64,000 bases of DNA. Source: Frankia sp. AgB1.9 (GTDB taxonomy: Bacteria > Actinomycetota > Actinomycetes > Frankiales > Frankiaceae). The position numbers and the translations under genes were made by a program. The notes beneath the pieces are model-generated. The model saw only the letters and a program-made list of their open reading frames with translations, made no database searches and was not told where the DNA came from. Shown here in pieces: positions 34,590-45,039 of the stretch (within the stretch, counting starts at the first letter, position 1; each line of letters begins with the position of its first letter). The stretch covers positions 1 to 64,000 of the forward strand of contig NZ_JADWYX010000024.1 of the NCBI RefSeq assembly GCF_016786355.1. Reading direction: 5' to 3'.

Positions 34590-36656
34590 TCATCGCAGGA
34601 AGGCCGCGGCCACGCCCGAGTCGACCGGGAGGTGGACGCCCGTCGTGCGGGTCAGGTCGCCGCCGACGAGGGCGAAGACCGCCGCGGCGACGTGCTCGGG
34701 CAGCACCTCGCGGCCCAGCAGCGTGCGCTTGGCGTAGAAGGCACCCAGCTCGGACTCGTCGACGCCGTACACCGCGGCGCGCTTCGCGCCCCAGCCGCCG
34801 GCGAAGATGCCCGAGCCACGGACCACGCCATCGGGGTTGATCCCGTTGACTCGGATCCCGTGTTTGCCCAGTTCGGCGGCGAGCAGCCGCACCTGATGGG
34901 CCTGGTCGGCCTTGGCCGAACCGTAGGCGACGTTGTCGGGACCGGCGAAGACGCTGTTCTTGCTGGCGATGTAGACGAGGTCGCCGCCGAGGCCCTGCTC
35001 GACCATCAGCCGGGCCGCCTCGCGGGCGACGAGGAAGCTGCCCTTGGCCATGACGTCGTGCTGCAGGTCCCAGTCGCGTTCGGACGTCTCCAGCAGCGGC
35101 TTCGAGATCGACAGGCCGGCGTTGTTGACGACGAGGTCGACGCCGCCGAACGCCAGCGCGGCCTCGGCGAACGCGGCCGCGACCGCGCCGGGCACCGAGA
35201 CGTCCGCGCTGACCCCGACGGCCCGGTCGGGGCCGCCGAGCTCAGCGGCGACGGCGGCCGCCTTGTCGAGGTCCAGGTCTGCGACGACGACGCAGGCGCC
35301 CTCGGCCGCGAGCCGCAGCGCGATCGCGCGCCCGATGCCGCTCGCGGCGCCGGTGACCAGGGCGACCCGGGTGGCCAGCGGCTTCGGCGCCGGCATCCGG
35401 CGCAGCTTCGCCTCCTCCAGCGCCCAGTACTCGATGCGGAACTTCTCCGCCTCGTCGATCGGGGCGTACGTCGAGACGGCCTCCGCGCCGCGCATCACGT
35501 TGATGGCGTTGACGTAGAACTCGCCGGCGACGCGGGCGGTCTGCTTGTCGCGGCCGAAGCTGAACATGCCGACGCCGGGGACCAGGACGATCGCCGGGTC
35601 GGCGCCGCGCAGCGCCGGCGAGTCCGGGGTCGCGTGGCGCTCGTAGTAGGCCCGGTACTCGTCCCGGTAGGCGGTGTGGAGCTCGCGCAGCCGGGCGGTG
35701 ACCTCGTCCAGCGGCGCGGTCGGTGGCAGGTCCAGGACCAGCGGGCGGACCTTGGTGCGCAGGAAGTGGTCGGGGCAGGACGTCCCCAGCGCGGCGAGGC
35801 GTGGGTGCTCGGCCCCGGCGAGGAAGTCCAGGACGACGTCCGCGTCGGTGAAGTGGCCGACCTGCGGGTTGTCCGTCGACGCCAGGCCGCGCACCAGCGG
35901 GGCGAGCGCGGCGGCGCGGGCGCGGCGCTCGCCAGCCGGCAGCGGCGCGAAGGCGGGCAGCGGCGGACCGAACGGCTCGGCCTTGCCGCGTTCGGCCAGG
36001 AACGCCTCGGCGGTCCGGATGATCTCCAGGGAATGCGCCTCGCAGGACTCACTGGTGTCGCCCCAGGCGGTGATCCCGTGGCCGCCGAGGATGCAGCCGA
36101 TCGCCTGCGGGTAGGTCTCCTTGACCGCGGCGATGTCCAGCCCGAGCTGGAAGCCGGGCCGCCGCCACGGCACCCAGACGACGCGGTTGCCGAAGCACTC
36201 CTTCGTCAGTGCCTCACCGTCGGCCGCGGTCGCCAGCGCGATCCCGGAGTCCGGGTGCAGGTGGTCGACGTGGCTGGCCTCGACCAGGCCGTGCATGGCG
36301 GTGTCGATCGACGGCGCGGCTCCGCCGAGGCCGTGGCGGCAGAAATCGAACGCGGCCACCATCTCGTCCTCGTGCTCGACGCCCCGGTAGACGCCGGGCA
36401 GGGCCCGCAGCCGGTCGAGGCGCAGCACGGCGAGGCCGGCCTCGGTGAGGGTGCCGAGGTCGCCGCCGGAGCCCTTGACCCACAGCACGTCGATCGGCTG
36501 GTCGGTCACCGGGTCGGTCAGCGCGCCCTTGGCGGAGGTGTTGCCGCCGGCGTAGTTGGTGTTGCGGGGGTCGGAGCCGAGCCGGTGCGAGCGCTCGACC
36601 AGCTCGGCTGGCGTGTTGGCGGCTGGAGTCGCGGCGGCTGGAGTCTCGGAGTTCAT
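34590..36656 (-). CDS. rhaE: Bifunctional rhamnulose-1-P aldolase/lactaldehyde dehydrogenase
   Basis: 688 residues in two domains. Residues 1 to about 400 are a class-II aldolase domain (GGNTSAKG, metal-binding HLHPDSGIAL, GGHGITAWGD) that splits rhamnulose-1-phosphate into DHAP and L-lactaldehyde. Residues about 430-688 are an SDR domain (TGAASGIG at 435-442, NNAGLS, catalytic YGSAK) that oxidises lactaldehyde to L-lactate with NAD. This fusion is the RhaEW/YuxG enzyme of many Gram-positive and soil bacteria. ATG 36656 overlaps the rhaI stop (ATGA), so translation is coupled; GTG 36665 is a weaker alternative. Confidence 0.93.
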   Translation of the reverse strand: MNSETPAAATPAANTPAELVERSHRLGSDPRNTNYAGGNTSAKGALTDPVTDQPIDVLWVKGSGGDLGTLTEAGLAVLRLDRLRALPGVYRGVEHEDEMVAAFDFCRHGLGGAAPSIDTAMHGLVEASHVDHLHPDSGIALATAADGEALTKECFGNRVVWVPWRRPGFQLGLDIAAVKETYPQAIGCILGGHGITAWGDTSESCEAHSLEIIRTAEAFLAERGKAEPFGPPLPAFAPLPAGERRARAAALAPLVRGLASTDNPQVGHFTDADVVLDFLAGAEHPRLAALGTSCPDHFLRTKVRPLVLDLPPTAPLDEVTARLRELHTAYRDEYRAYYERHATPDSPALRGADPAIVLVPGVGMFSFGRDKQTARVAGEFYVNAINVMRGAEAVSTYAPIDEAEKFRIEYWALEEAKLRRMPAPKPLATRVALVTGAASGIGRAIALRLAAEGACVVVADLDLDKAAAVAAELGGPDRAVGVSADVSVPGAVAAAFAEAALAFGGVDLVVNNAGLSISKPLLETSERDWDLQHDVMAKGSFLVAREAARLMVEQGLGGDLVYIASKNSVFAGPDNVAYGSAKADQAHQVRLLAAELGKHGIRVNGINPDGVVRGSGIFAGGWGAKRAAVYGVDESELGAFYAKRTLLGREVLPEHVAAAVFALVGGDLTRTTGVHLPVDSGVAAAFLR

Positions 36657-37819
36657 GCGCCCCACCCGGCCTGCTGGCCGCCGGTCCGGTCGGCGACGAT
36701 CCGCTCGGCGTAGCCGGAGCGGGTGTAGGCGCCCATCGGATCGGGATCGAGTCCTTGTGACTGCCGCAGCTCGGCGAGCAGCGGCCGGACGTCGGTGTTG
36801 TACGCGTCCATCAGGACGGCGTTCGCGCCGAGGATGTCACCGGCGCGCTGCGCGGCGGCCAGCGCGTCGACGTCGACCAGCAGGGCCTTCGCCGTCGCCT
36901 CCTGGACGTTCATCACCGAGCGGATCTGCCCGGGGATCTTGGGCTCGATGTTGTGGCACTGGTCGAGCATGAAGGTGATCTCCGAGCTTTCGGCCAGGCC
37001 GCCGACGGCGGTCACCTCGAACAGGATGCGGAACAGCTGGAACGGGTCGGCCGCGCCGACGATGAGGTCGTCGTCGGCGTAGAAGCGCGAGTTGAAGTCG
37101 AACGCCCCGAGCTTCCCGGCCCGCTGCAGCACGGCGACGATGAACTCGATGTTCGTGCCCGGCGCGTGGTGGCCGGTGTCGACGCAGACCTTGGCCCGCT
37201 CACCGAGGGTGAGGCAGTGCGCGTAGGCGGTGCCCCAGTCCGGCACGTCCATCGTGTAGAAGGCCGGCTCGAACAGCTTGTACTCCAGGATCAGCCGCTG
37301 CTCGGCGCCGAGCCGGGCGTAGACGGCGGCGAGCGCCTCGGCGAGCCGGTCCTGCCGGGCCCGGATGTCGTCCTGGCCGGGGTAGTTGGTGCCGTCGGAG
37401 AACCAGAGCTTCAGGTCGCGCGAGCCGGTCTGGTCCATCACGTCGACGCAGGCCAGCAGGTGGTCGAGGGCCTTGCGGCGCACCCGGGGGTCCGGGTTGG
37501 TGACGCTGCCGAGCTTGTAGTCGTCGTCCTGGAAGACGTTCGCGTTGACGGTCCCGAGCCGGATGCCCGCGTCGGTGGCGGCCTGGCCGAGCTTGGTCCA
37601 GTCGTCGACGGAGTCCCACGGGATGTGCAGGGCGATGCTCGGCGCGACGCCGGTGAAGGCGTGCACCCGGCCGGCGTCGGCGACCTTCTCGAACGGGTCG
37701 CGCGGGACGCCCTGCTGGGCGAAGACCTTGAACCGGGTCCCCGAGTTGCCGAAAGCCCAGGACGGCAGCTCGATCCGCTGCTGCGCCAGGGCCGTCGTGA
37801 CGGCCTGTCGATCGACCAT
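36653..37819 (-). CDS. rhaI: L-rhamnose isomerase, RhaI type
   Basis: 388 residues, TIM-barrel isomerase that turns L-rhamnose into L-rhamnulose. It is the Pseudomonas stutzeri-type RhaI, shown by SWAFGNSGTRFKVF near the N-terminus, LWFSDGTNYPGQDD, LEYKLFEPAFY and VCVDTGHHAPGTNIE, which carry the metal-binding Glu, Asp and His residues. ATG 37819 has GGAGAG upstream. It follows the second isomerase gene by 68 bp and overlaps the aldolase gene by 4 bp. Confidence 0.94.
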   Translation of the reverse strand: MVDRQAVTTALAQQRIELPSWAFGNSGTRFKVFAQQGVPRDPFEKVADAGRVHAFTGVAPSIALHIPWDSVDDWTKLGQAATDAGIRLGTVNANVFQDDDYKLGSVTNPDPRVRRKALDHLLACVDVMDQTGSRDLKLWFSDGTNYPGQDDIRARQDRLAEALAAVYARLGAEQRLILEYKLFEPAFYTMDVPDWGTAYAHCLTLGERAKVCVDTGHHAPGTNIEFIVAVLQRAGKLGAFDFNSRFYADDDLIVGAADPFQLFRILFEVTAVGGLAESSEITFMLDQCHNIEPKIPGQIRSVMNVQEATAKALLVDVDALAAAQRAGDILGANAVLMDAYNTDVRPLLAELRQSQGLDPDPMGAYTRSGYAERIVADRTGGQQAGWGA

Positions 37820-37887
37820 TGCGGACCTGCTCTCCAAACTGTGAAGTGACGTGTGACGCGGACCTGGCAGGGTGGGGCTGTGCTGGT

Positions 37888-39345
37888 CTAGCCCGGTCCC
37901 ACCTCCACGACGCCGATCCCGAGCAGGTCCGCGGCCGCCCGCAGCCGGGCGCCGAGATGCCCGACGCACAGCGCCCAGTGGTGCGAGATCCCGGTCGCGC
38001 TCCAGGCGTCGGTCCACTCCCCCGGGTCCTGGCCGAAGTCGACTCGGGACGTCGTGTTGCCGATCTGGAGCAGCGGGCCGGGCACGGTCCGGCCCTCGGA
38101 GATGACGAACCGCAGCTCGCCGCCCGGCAGCTGGGCCAGGCCGAGCAGGGTGACCGGGCCGTGCCGGACGTCGAACTCGACCGAGACGCCCCAGCCGCGC
38201 TTGCCGTGGTAGGTGCCCAGACCGCGCAGCACGGGCCGGCTCTCGCTGACCGCCAGGTGGGCCGGGCCGTCGTGGCCCATCTCGACCACGCCGGCCTCGA
38301 AGTCGAGCGCCTGCAGCTCGGTGAACGAACCGCCGCCGCCGAGCCGGTCGGCGACGAGCATCGCGATCGAGGTTCGCAGCTCGTACTCGCCGGTCGCGGG
38401 GACGCCCCGGGCGGTCAGCAGCGACGCCCCGAGGATCATCCCGGCGCCGAGCCGCTCGTGCTGCTCGCCGTCGAGGCCCCGGTGGTAGTAGGCCAGGCTG
38501 TCGAGCTCGAAGTCCTCGACGAGCCGGTCGAGCCCGACGGAGACGCGGGCGGCCCACTGGAAGTCGTCGTCGACCACGCTCTGGTCGATCTCGAAGATCT
38601 CCCGGGCCAGCGCCATCCGTTCGCCGACCTCGGCGTCCGTCACGCCCGCGACCCTGACCCGCAGGTCGTCGAACTCCAGGACCTCGATGTGGCCGCCGAG
38701 CTTGCCGGACAGCAGCGCCAGGTCGGTGGAGACGTCGAGCATCCCCGGGTAGAGGTGGCCCATCAGCCCGTGGCGCCCGTGCCGCAGCGCCCCGCGCACG
38801 CCCGCGGCCTCGACCCAGCGGCCGATCTTCGCCCAGGCCCGCTCGTCGTCCAGGTAGCCGGAGACCGAGCGGAACGGGACCCCGGCGCGGGCGAAGGCGT
38901 TCGCCATCTCGGGCAGCGGGCAGGCGCCGCAGTAGGCCAGCCACTGGCCGGTGTCGAAGGTGGCGTGGTCCATCTTCGCCGTCGGCTGCAGGTTGATCAG
39001 CAGCACCGGGGCGCCGGCCCGCTGCGCGATCGGCACCAGCATCGAGGCCGTCATGTAGGTGGTGAGGAAGCCGACGATCAGGTCGCAGCCGGCGGCGCGC
39101 AGCTGCTCGGCGGCGCGCGCGCCATCGGTGGCGTCGGAGATGAAGCCGACGTCGACGACCTCGCAGTCCATCCCGCGCATCCGCGCCCCGACCCGCTCGG
39201 CGGACCGGCGCAGTGTCGGCAGCAGGTCCGGGAACTGCGGCCAGTAGGCCCCCAGGCCGCCCGCGACGAGGCCGACCAGAGGACGCCGGCCCCGAACCCG
39301 GTCCAGCTCGGGCGTCGACGTGAGGAACGCGCCCGCTGTCGTCAT
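37888..39345 (-). CDS. Sugar isomerase of the L-fucose/L-arabinose isomerase family
   Basis: 485 residues. The N-terminal VGLVAGGLGAYWPQFPDL and LIVGFLTTYMTASMLVPIAQ, the middle GLMGHLYPGMLDVSTD and DDDFQWAARVS, and the C-terminal HHWALCVGHLG place it in the FucI/AraA-like fold. Its substrate is not evident: rhamnose isomerisation is already covered by RhaI. It may handle a second deoxy- or pentose sugar released with rhamnose from plant pectin. ATG 39345 has GGAG six bases upstream. Repeat copy F separates it from rhaM. Confidence 0.8.
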   Translation of the reverse strand: MTTAGAFLTSTPELDRVRGRRPLVGLVAGGLGAYWPQFPDLLPTLRRSAERVGARMRGMDCEVVDVGFISDATDGARAAEQLRAAGCDLIVGFLTTYMTASMLVPIAQRAGAPVLLINLQPTAKMDHATFDTGQWLAYCGACPLPEMANAFARAGVPFRSVSGYLDDERAWAKIGRWVEAAGVRGALRHGRHGLMGHLYPGMLDVSTDLALLSGKLGGHIEVLEFDDLRVRVAGVTDAEVGERMALAREIFEIDQSVVDDDFQWAARVSVGLDRLVEDFELDSLAYYHRGLDGEQHERLGAGMILGASLLTARGVPATGEYELRTSIAMLVADRLGGGGSFTELQALDFEAGVVEMGHDGPAHLAVSESRPVLRGLGTYHGKRGWGVSVEFDVRHGPVTLLGLAQLPGGELRFVISEGRTVPGPLLQIGNTTSRVDFGQDPGEWTDAWSATGISHHWALCVGHLGARLRAAADLLGIGVVEVGPG

Positions 39346-39430
39346 CGAAGTCTCCGTTCCGCTGAGGCCGGGTGGCCGTTCCCTGTCGATCCGGATCTCG
39401 CCGTCGCGGCGGCCACCACCTCCGGGCCTT

Positions 39431-39503
39431 GATCGGCGTTTTGGCCCTCTGGTGGTCGCGTCCGAGGTCCGATCACAGCCACGCGAGGGCCGAAACGGCG
39501 ATC
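39431..39503. repeat. 73-bp palindromic element, copy F
   Basis: GATC-to-GATC palindrome inside the rhamnose operon, between rhaM and the sugar isomerase gene on the same strand. It is one of two copies not in a convergent gap. Confidence 0.9.
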
Positions 39504-39576
39504 ACAGGCACCGAGGTGGTGGTGTGCACCGGGGAGGTGGTGTGCGGCTGGCCTGCGGGGATCCATGGGATGCGCC

Positions 39577-39927
39577 TTAGCGCGGTGGGCTTGTGGCCGT
39601 GAGCTGGTCGTTCAGGTTGAAGATCTCGTCGAGGAGCTCGAAGCCCTCGTCCGGGCGCTGACCGTCCAGCCCGACGAAGAACCGGCCCATCTCGGCCTGC
39701 CACCGGGCGTTGACGGCGGTGGCGGCCATCGCGGCCTGCGCGGTCGCCAGGTCCTCGGCCTCGACGTAGCCGACGACCAGGCCATCCGGACGGGCGAACA
39801 GGGAGTAGTTGCCCCAGCCGGCGTCGGCGAGCGCGCGCAGCATCTCCGGCCAGACGGCCGCGTGCCACGCCCGGTACTCATCGAGCAGTTCCGGGCGGAC
39901 GGTCAGCAGAAAGCAGTACCGGTTCAC
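39577..39927 (-). CDS. rhaM: L-rhamnose mutarotase
   Basis: 116 residues, dimeric alpha/beta protein that interconverts alpha- and beta-L-rhamnose before isomerisation. Family features: YCFLLTVRPELLDEYRAWHAAVWPEML near the N-terminus with the catalytic His, GWGNYSLFARPDGLVVGY, and WQAEMGRFF. Length fits the family (about 105) if GTG 39927 is used; the longer frame upstream is non-coding in character. AGG lies about eight bases before that GTG. Confidence 0.9.
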   Translation of the reverse strand: MNRYCFLLTVRPELLDEYRAWHAAVWPEMLRALADAGWGNYSLFARPDGLVVGYVEAEDLATAQAAMAATAVNARWQAEMGRFFVGLDGQRPDEGFELLDEIFNLNDQLTATSPPR

Positions 39928-40131
39928 GGCTGGACCTGCTTCATTTACGCCTCTCCCTGTTCGGGCCAGTCCCGGTCCGACGCGGCAACCATTCCCGGGC
40001 CGAGGCGGCAAGGGGAAAAGGTTCGGCCGCCGCCCGCTGGATGGTCCGGTGGGTGCCCGTCTTCCCGGGACAGGCACCCACCGGAGGTCAGGCGGGATTT
40101 CCGCGATCGCGACCGGCCGTGTTCAGGACCG

Positions 40132-40165
40132 GGCCACACTCAGAATCCGGCCACACTCAGAATCA
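40132..40165. repeat. 17-bp tandem repeat downstream of rhaS
   Basis: Two adjacent copies of GGCCACACTCAGAATCC (second ends in A), followed by two decayed copies ending in TCAGAA up to the rhaS stop. Lies between rhaM and rhaS. Confidence 0.75.
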
Positions 40166-40189
40166 GCCGCGATCAGAATTCGACCGGGC

Positions 40190-41266
40190 TCAGAACTTGA
40201 ACTGGTCGATGTTGGTCGAGTCGAACACCGTGGGCGGGCCGAGCACGACCGACGGGCCGTTGCTCCCGCTGCCGGCGAGCACCTTGTACGAGCCGAGCGT
40301 GCCGGCCGTGAAGGACGATCCCGCGTCGAGCGTCGCCGTGCCCGAGGCGAGCGAGGCGGCGGCGTAGCCGGCCAGGTAGCCGAGGTTCGACGGGTTCCAC
40401 AGCTCGAACTGCTTGACCGTGCCGTCCTTGACGTAGGAGCGCATCTCCGACGGCAGCCCGAGACCGGTCAGGGTGACCTTGGACGCCACGTCCTTGTGGG
40501 TCGAGAGGTACTGCGCCGCGGTCGAGATGCCGACCGTGGTCGGCGAGATGATGCCCTTGAGGTCCGGGTAGGCCGAGAGCAGGCCCTGCAGCACCGTCAG
40601 CGAGGTCGCCGGGTCGTCGTTGCCGTAGACCGTGGAGACCAGCTTCATGTTCGGGTACTTGGCGAGCTGCTGCTTCATGTAGCCGATCCACGCGTTCTGG
40701 TTCGTCGCGCTGGCGGCGGCCGAGAGGATCGCGATCTGGCCGGTGCTGTTGATCTCCTTGGCGAGCAGGTCGACCTCGGACGTGCCGATGGTCTGGGTGT
40801 CCGCCTGGTTGATGAACAGGTGCGCCGGGCTGCTGCCGCAGCTGATGTCCGAGTCGAACGCGATAATCTTGATCTTGGCGGCCGCCGCCTGGTTCAGCGA
40901 CGGGCACAGCGCGGACGGGTCGTTGCCGGCGATGACGATCGCGTCGGCGTGCGCCTGGATCGCCGCCTGGATCGACGGGATCTGCGCGGCCGCGGTGTCG
41001 GAGGTGCCGCTGCTGACGACGACCTTCCCGCCGAGCTCGGACAGCGCCTTCTGGCCGCCCTGGTCGGCGAGCACCTCGTACGGGTTCTGGGTGTCCTTCG
41101 GGATGAAGTAGACCGTGAGGCCCTTCTTGATCCCGCCGGCCGACGAGCCGTTCGAGGTGGCAGCGGTACCGCCCGAGGACGACCCACAGGCCGCTAACAC
41201 CGTTCCGAGCGTCGCCACCGTGATGGCGACGGTCGTTCTCCTTCGTGCCGACGAGATTTTGAGCAT
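40190..41266 (-). CDS. rhaS: Rhamnose ABC transporter substrate-binding lipoprotein
   Basis: 358 residues. Lipobox LAAC puts the lipidated Cys at 27. The mature protein is a Peripla_BP_4 sugar-binding fold: GLTVYFIPKDTQNPYEVLAD, TDTAAAQIPSIQAAI-type helix, and AIVIAGNDPSAL match the RhaS receptors of rhizobia. It should capture L-rhamnose outside the cell and deliver it to the two permeases encoded just upstream in the operon. ATG 41266 has AAAGGGA about nine bases upstream. The gap to the permease gene is 88 bp. Confidence 0.9.
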   Translation of the reverse strand: MLKISSARRRTTVAITVATLGTVLAACGSSSGGTAATSNGSSAGGIKKGLTVYFIPKDTQNPYEVLADQGGQKALSELGGKVVVSSGTSDTAAAQIPSIQAAIQAHADAIVIAGNDPSALCPSLNQAAAAKIKIIAFDSDISCGSSPAHLFINQADTQTIGTSEVDLLAKEINSTGQIAILSAAASATNQNAWIGYMKQQLAKYPNMKLVSTVYGNDDPATSLTVLQGLLSAYPDLKGIISPTTVGISTAAQYLSTHKDVASKVTLTGLGLPSEMRSYVKDGTVKQFELWNPSNLGYLAGYAAASLASGTATLDAGSSFTAGTLGSYKVLAGSGSNGPSVVLGPPTVFDSTNIDQFKF

Positions 41267-41354
41267 GGTGGACGTCCCTTTCAGTGATGAGCTACCGGCG
41301 CAGGCCCGCGCCGTGAGGAAGGAGGAAGAAGGAAGGACTGGGGAGCCGGGTGGC

Positions 41355-42395
41355 CTACGCCCGGGGTCTTGTGCGGTGGGTGATCCGGCCGGCGATCCGG
41401 GACAGGTTCGGCACGACGACGCTGGCCAGCAGCAGGAGGCCGACGACGATCTTCTGGACCTCGGGCTGGACCCCCATCTGGGTGAGGGCCTGCAGCAGGG
41501 CGCCGAAGGTGACGGCCGACAGCACGACCCCGAGCACGGTGCCCTTGCCGCCGAAGATCGACACTCCGCCGAACAGGACGACGGCGACGACGTCCAGCTC
41601 GAGCCCGGTGCCGGCGTCGTAGCTGGCCGAGGAGTTCTTCAGCGTGAACAGGATGCCGGCGAGGGCACACACCAGCCCGGACAGGACGTAGAGGCCGAAG
41701 GTGATCTGGTTGACCCGGACGCCGGAGAACCGGGCCGCCTCGGGCTGGGTGCCGATCGCGACGATGCGCCGGCCCAGCGGCGTCGCGTGCAGCACAACGC
41801 CCGTGAGGATCGCGAGCGCCAGGAAGATCGCCGCCGAGTAGGAGATCTCGGTGCCTGGGATCGGGACGACGCCTATCTTCGTCAGCGAGATCGGGAACCC
41901 GGTGATGATCCTGGGCGCCAGGACGATCTCGGCGATGCCGCGGAACAGGGTCAGCGTCCCGATCGTCACCGCGATCGACGGCAGCCCGACGACCGCGATG
42001 AGGAAGCCGTTCAGGGCCCCGCCGAGCGCGCCCACCAGCAGCGCGATCGCCATCGCGAGCCAGATCGAGAGACCGGCGTGGAACAGGTCACCGGTGACCG
42101 TGCCGGCGAGGCCCAGCATCGACGCGACCGACAGGTCGATGTTGCCGGTCATGATGATGAGCAGGAGCGGGAGCGCCATGATGGCGACCTCGCCCTCGTT
42201 CGTCCCGATGAAGAAGAAGTTCGAGCCGTTCAGGAAGCTCGACGAGTGCGCCGTCCCCATCGCGAAGACGCCGATCAGCAGGACGACCAGCGCGCTTTCC
42301 CACCGCAGCGCCTCGCGCCACAGCGGGCGGGAGCCGGACTCGCCGGCCGGCCGCGTCGGCGCGGCCTCGGGCCGGATGGCGGTATCAGACGTCAC
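41355..42395 (-). CDS. rhaQ: Rhamnose ABC transporter permease 2
   Basis: 346 residues, about ten membrane helices, BPD_transp_2 family of sugar importers. Marker sequences are LLIIMTGNIDLSVASMLGLAG and AVVLFGGVSIFGGKGTVLGV. It starts at GTG 42395 inside the end of the first permease gene (11-bp overlap) with GGGAG upstream. With the first permease it forms the membrane channel of the rhamnose importer. Confidence 0.9.
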   Translation of the reverse strand: MTSDTAIRPEAAPTRPAGESGSRPLWREALRWESALVVLLIGVFAMGTAHSSSFLNGSNFFFIGTNEGEVAIMALPLLLIIMTGNIDLSVASMLGLAGTVTGDLFHAGLSIWLAMAIALLVGALGGALNGFLIAVVGLPSIAVTIGTLTLFRGIAEIVLAPRIITGFPISLTKIGVVPIPGTEISYSAAIFLALAILTGVVLHATPLGRRIVAIGTQPEAARFSGVRVNQITFGLYVLSGLVCALAGILFTLKNSSASYDAGTGLELDVVAVVLFGGVSIFGGKGTVLGVVLSAVTFGALLQALTQMGVQPEVQKIVVGLLLLASVVVPNLSRIAGRITHRTRPRA

Positions 42396-43434
42396 GTCGA
42401 GCTCCCTCGGCCGAGCGCAGGCTTCGCGCGACCCGCAGGCTCAGCCAGCGGTCGAAGGCGATCGCGGCCAGCAGCAGGGCGCCGGCGATCGCCTGGTTCC
42501 AGAACGGCGAGACCTTCGTGGCGACCAGCGCCTGGTTGATGGTGTTGAGCAGCAGCGCCCCGAGCGCCGCGCCGACGACCGTCCCGCTGCCGCCGAAGAT
42601 GGCGACCCCGCCGACGACGACCGCGGCGACGACGGTCAGCTCGTAGCCGTTACCACCCGTCACGTCGATCTGGGCGTGCTGGGCCAGGAAGAGCGCACCG
42701 CCGAGGCCCGCGAGACCGCCGCTGACCAGGAACGCCGTGAAGACCCGCTTCCCGGCCGGAATGCCCGCGAGCGCCGCCGCCTCCGGGTTGGAGCCGATCG
42801 CGTAAAGGTCCCGGCTCGACCGGAACGACCGCATCAGGTAACCGGCGACCGCCACGACGACGATCACGATGATCGCCAGCCACGGAACGCCGAGGACGGA
42901 CTCGTACCCGACCTTCTGGTACGCCTTCGGGATCGCGGCCGGGTTGATGGTCTTGCCGTTGACGATCACGCCGTCGACGCCGCGGACGATGTAGAGCATC
43001 GCCAGCGTGACCACCAGGCTCGGTACCCGCGTCGTCGTCGTGACCAGGCCGTTCACGGCGCCGACCAGCGCTCCGACGGCGATGCCGAGCACGAACCCCA
43101 GCACCACCGGGAACCCCGGATGGTGCTTGAAGACCGACCCGACGATGTACGCCGAGAGGCCGACGACGGAGCCGACCGACAGGTCGACGTTCCGGGTGAT
43201 GATCACCAAGGTCTCGCCGACGCCCAGCAGGGCGATCAGGGCGGCGCCGGTCAGCAGCTGCTGGACGCTGTTGCCGCTGGCGAAATGGTGGTTCTTGATC
43301 GTGGTCCCGACGAACACCAGCACGATCACCAGCGCGATGCCCAGCTCACGGGCCCGCAGCAGCGACGAGCCCCGGGCGAAGGTGGGCCTGGGCGGGGTCG
43401 GCGCGGAAGTCTCGGGCGCGGTCAGCGTGGTCAT
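42385..43434 (-). CDS. rhaP: Rhamnose ABC transporter permease 1
   Basis: 349 residues, about ten membrane helices, BPD_transp_2 family: [21 protein letters not shown] and [17 protein letters not shown] are the paired signatures also found in its neighbour. ATG 43434 overlaps the ATPase stop (ATGA), so the genes are translationally coupled. Confidence 0.9.
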   Translation of the reverse strand: MTTLTAPETSAPTPPRPTFARGSSLLRARELGIALVIVLVFVGTTIKNHHFASGNSVQQLLTGAALIALLGVGETLVIITRNVDLSVGSVVGLSAYIVGSVFKHHPGFPVVLGFVLGIAVGALVGAVNGLVTTTTRVPSLVVTLAMLYIVRGVDGVIVNGKTINPAAIPKAYQKVGYESVLGVPWLAIIVIVVVAVAGYLMRSFRSSRDLYAIGSNPEAAALAGIPAGKRVFTAFLVSGGLAGLGGALFLAQHAQIDVTGGNGYELTVVAAVVVGGVAIFGGSGTVVGAALGALLLNTINQALVATKVSPFWNQAIAGALLLAAIAFDRWLSLRVARSLRSAEGARRDV

Positions 43435-45011
43435 GCCGCGGCTCCCGCTCCGGCGGTGGCGACCGTGCCGGTGGCCGCGCGCATGACCGACGCCTCGTCA
43501 GCCTCGGCCCGGCTCAGCTCTGCGGTCAGCCGGCCCTCGTGCAGGACCAGCACCCGGTCGGCCATCCCGAGCACCTCGGGCAGGTCGGAGGAGATCATCA
43601 GCACGGCCATCCCGCCCGCGACCAGCTCGTCGAGGATGCGGTGCACCTCGGCCTTCGTCCCGACGTCGATGCCCCGGGTCGGCTCGTCAATGATCAGCAG
43701 CCTGGGCTCCCGGGCCAGCCACTTGCCCAGCACGACCTTCTGCTGGTTGCCGCCGGACAGCGTCGACACGGGGTCGCGCAGGTCGCCGGACTTCAGCCGC
43801 AGCCGCTCGCCCCAGGTACGCGCCAGCGCCCGTTCGTCCGAGCGCCGCACCAGCCCGAACCGGCGCAGCCCCGCGAGTGAGGCGAGGGCGACGTTGTGGT
43901 CGATGCCGAGCTCCATCACGAGGCCCTGCTGGCGGCGGTCCTCCGGCACCAGCGCGACGCCGGCGGCCATCGCGGCCTGCGGTGAGCCGTTCGGTAACGC
44001 GCGGCCGTCGACGCGCACGGTTCCGCCGGTGCGCCGGTCGATCCCGAAGATTGCCCGGGCGACCTCGCTGCGGCCGGCCCCGACCAGGCCCGCCAGCGCG
44101 ACAATCTCACCGCGGCGCACCGTCAGGAAGATGTCGTCGAACACCCCGACGCTGCTGAGGTGCTCGACCTCCAGCACGACGTCGCCCGGGGTCGTGTCGG
44201 ACTTCGGGAAGAGGCTGTCGAGGTCGCGGCCGACCATCGAGCGGATGATGTCGTCGACGGTCAGGTCCTCGATCGGGTCCGTCCGCACGAACGCGCCGTC
44301 CCGCATCACGGTGACGCGTTGGCAGCTCGCGAAGACCTCCTGGAGGCGGTGCGAGACGAACAGCACCGCCGCGCCCTGCGAACGCAGCGTGCGCATGACC
44401 TCGAACAGCCGCTCGACCTCGACGTTCGTCAGCGCGGCGGTCGGCTCGTCCATCACCAGGACGGTGGCGTTGCGCGACAGCGCCTTGGCGATCTCGACGA
44501 TCTGCTGGTCTGCGACGGACAGCCCGCGAGCGAGGCGCTGCGGGTCGAGGCGGACACCCAGGCGGGCGAAGACCTCGGCCGCTGCCCGGTTCATGGCGCC
44601 CCGGTCGATCACGCGGCCCCGGCCGAGCTGCTGGCGGCCCATGAAGATGTTCTCGGCGACCGACAGGTCGGGGAAGAGCGTCGGCTCCTGGTAGATGATC
44701 GAGATGCCGGCCGCCCGGGAGGCGTTCGGGCCGTTGAAGGTGACGGGTTCTCCGCCGACGACGAGGGTTCCGCCGTCCGCCTGGTGCACGCCGGCGAGGA
44801 TCTTGATGAGGGTCGACTTGCCGGCACCGTTCTCGCCGAGCAGCGCGTGCGCCTCGCCCGGGTAAAGCGTGATCGAGCCGTTGACCAGGGCCTTCACTGG
44901 GCCGAAGTGCTTGGTCGCCCCCTGCAGTACGAGGGCCGGGGTCGCCCCCTCATGTGACAGGGCCGGGGTCGTCGCCGGGTCCCCCGCGGTCTTTCCCAAT
45001 CGATCGGACAT
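43431..45011 (-). CDS. rhaT: Rhamnose ABC transporter ATPase, two NBDs
   Basis: 526 residues with two fused nucleotide-binding domains, as in RbsA/XylG. First Walker [10 protein letters not shown] at 59-67, signature LSVADQQ and Walker [12 protein letters not shown]; the second domain has a degenerate Walker A (GLVGAGRSE), as usual in this class, and a good signature LSGGNQQK with [11 protein letters not shown]. It powers rhamnose import. The frame opens at 45053, but that would run into the operator; ATG 45011 with GAGGAGGGG about 12 bases upstream is preferred. First gene of the minus-strand operon. Confidence 0.92.
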   Translation of the reverse strand: MSDRLGKTAGDPATTPALSHEGATPALVLQGATKHFGPVKALVNGSITLYPGEAHALLGENGAGKSTLIKILAGVHQADGGTLVVGGEPVTFNGPNASRAAGISIIYQEPTLFPDLSVAENIFMGRQQLGRGRVIDRGAMNRAAAEVFARLGVRLDPQRLARGLSVADQQIVEIAKALSRNATVLVMDEPTAALTNVEVERLFEVMRTLRSQGAAVLFVSHRLQEVFASCQRVTVMRDGAFVRTDPIEDLTVDDIIRSMVGRDLDSLFPKSDTTPGDVVLEVEHLSSVGVFDDIFLTVRRGEIVALAGLVGAGRSEVARAIFGIDRRTGGTVRVDGRALPNGSPQAAMAAGVALVPEDRRQQGLVMELGIDHNVALASLAGLRRFGLVRRSDERALARTWGERLRLKSGDLRDPVSTLSGGNQQKVVLGKWLAREPRLLIIDEPTRGIDVGTKAEVHRILDELVAGGMAVLMISSDLPEVLGMADRVLVLHEGRLTAELSRAEADEASVMRAATGTVATAGAGAAA

Positions 45012-45039
45012 CGACGGCTGGCCCCTCCTCGTCGACTCA

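Noticed and set aside
33807..36713. 968-codon plus-strand open frame over rhaB and the aldolase gene
   Set aside because: Antisense to two recognised enzymes with complete motifs; shadow frame.
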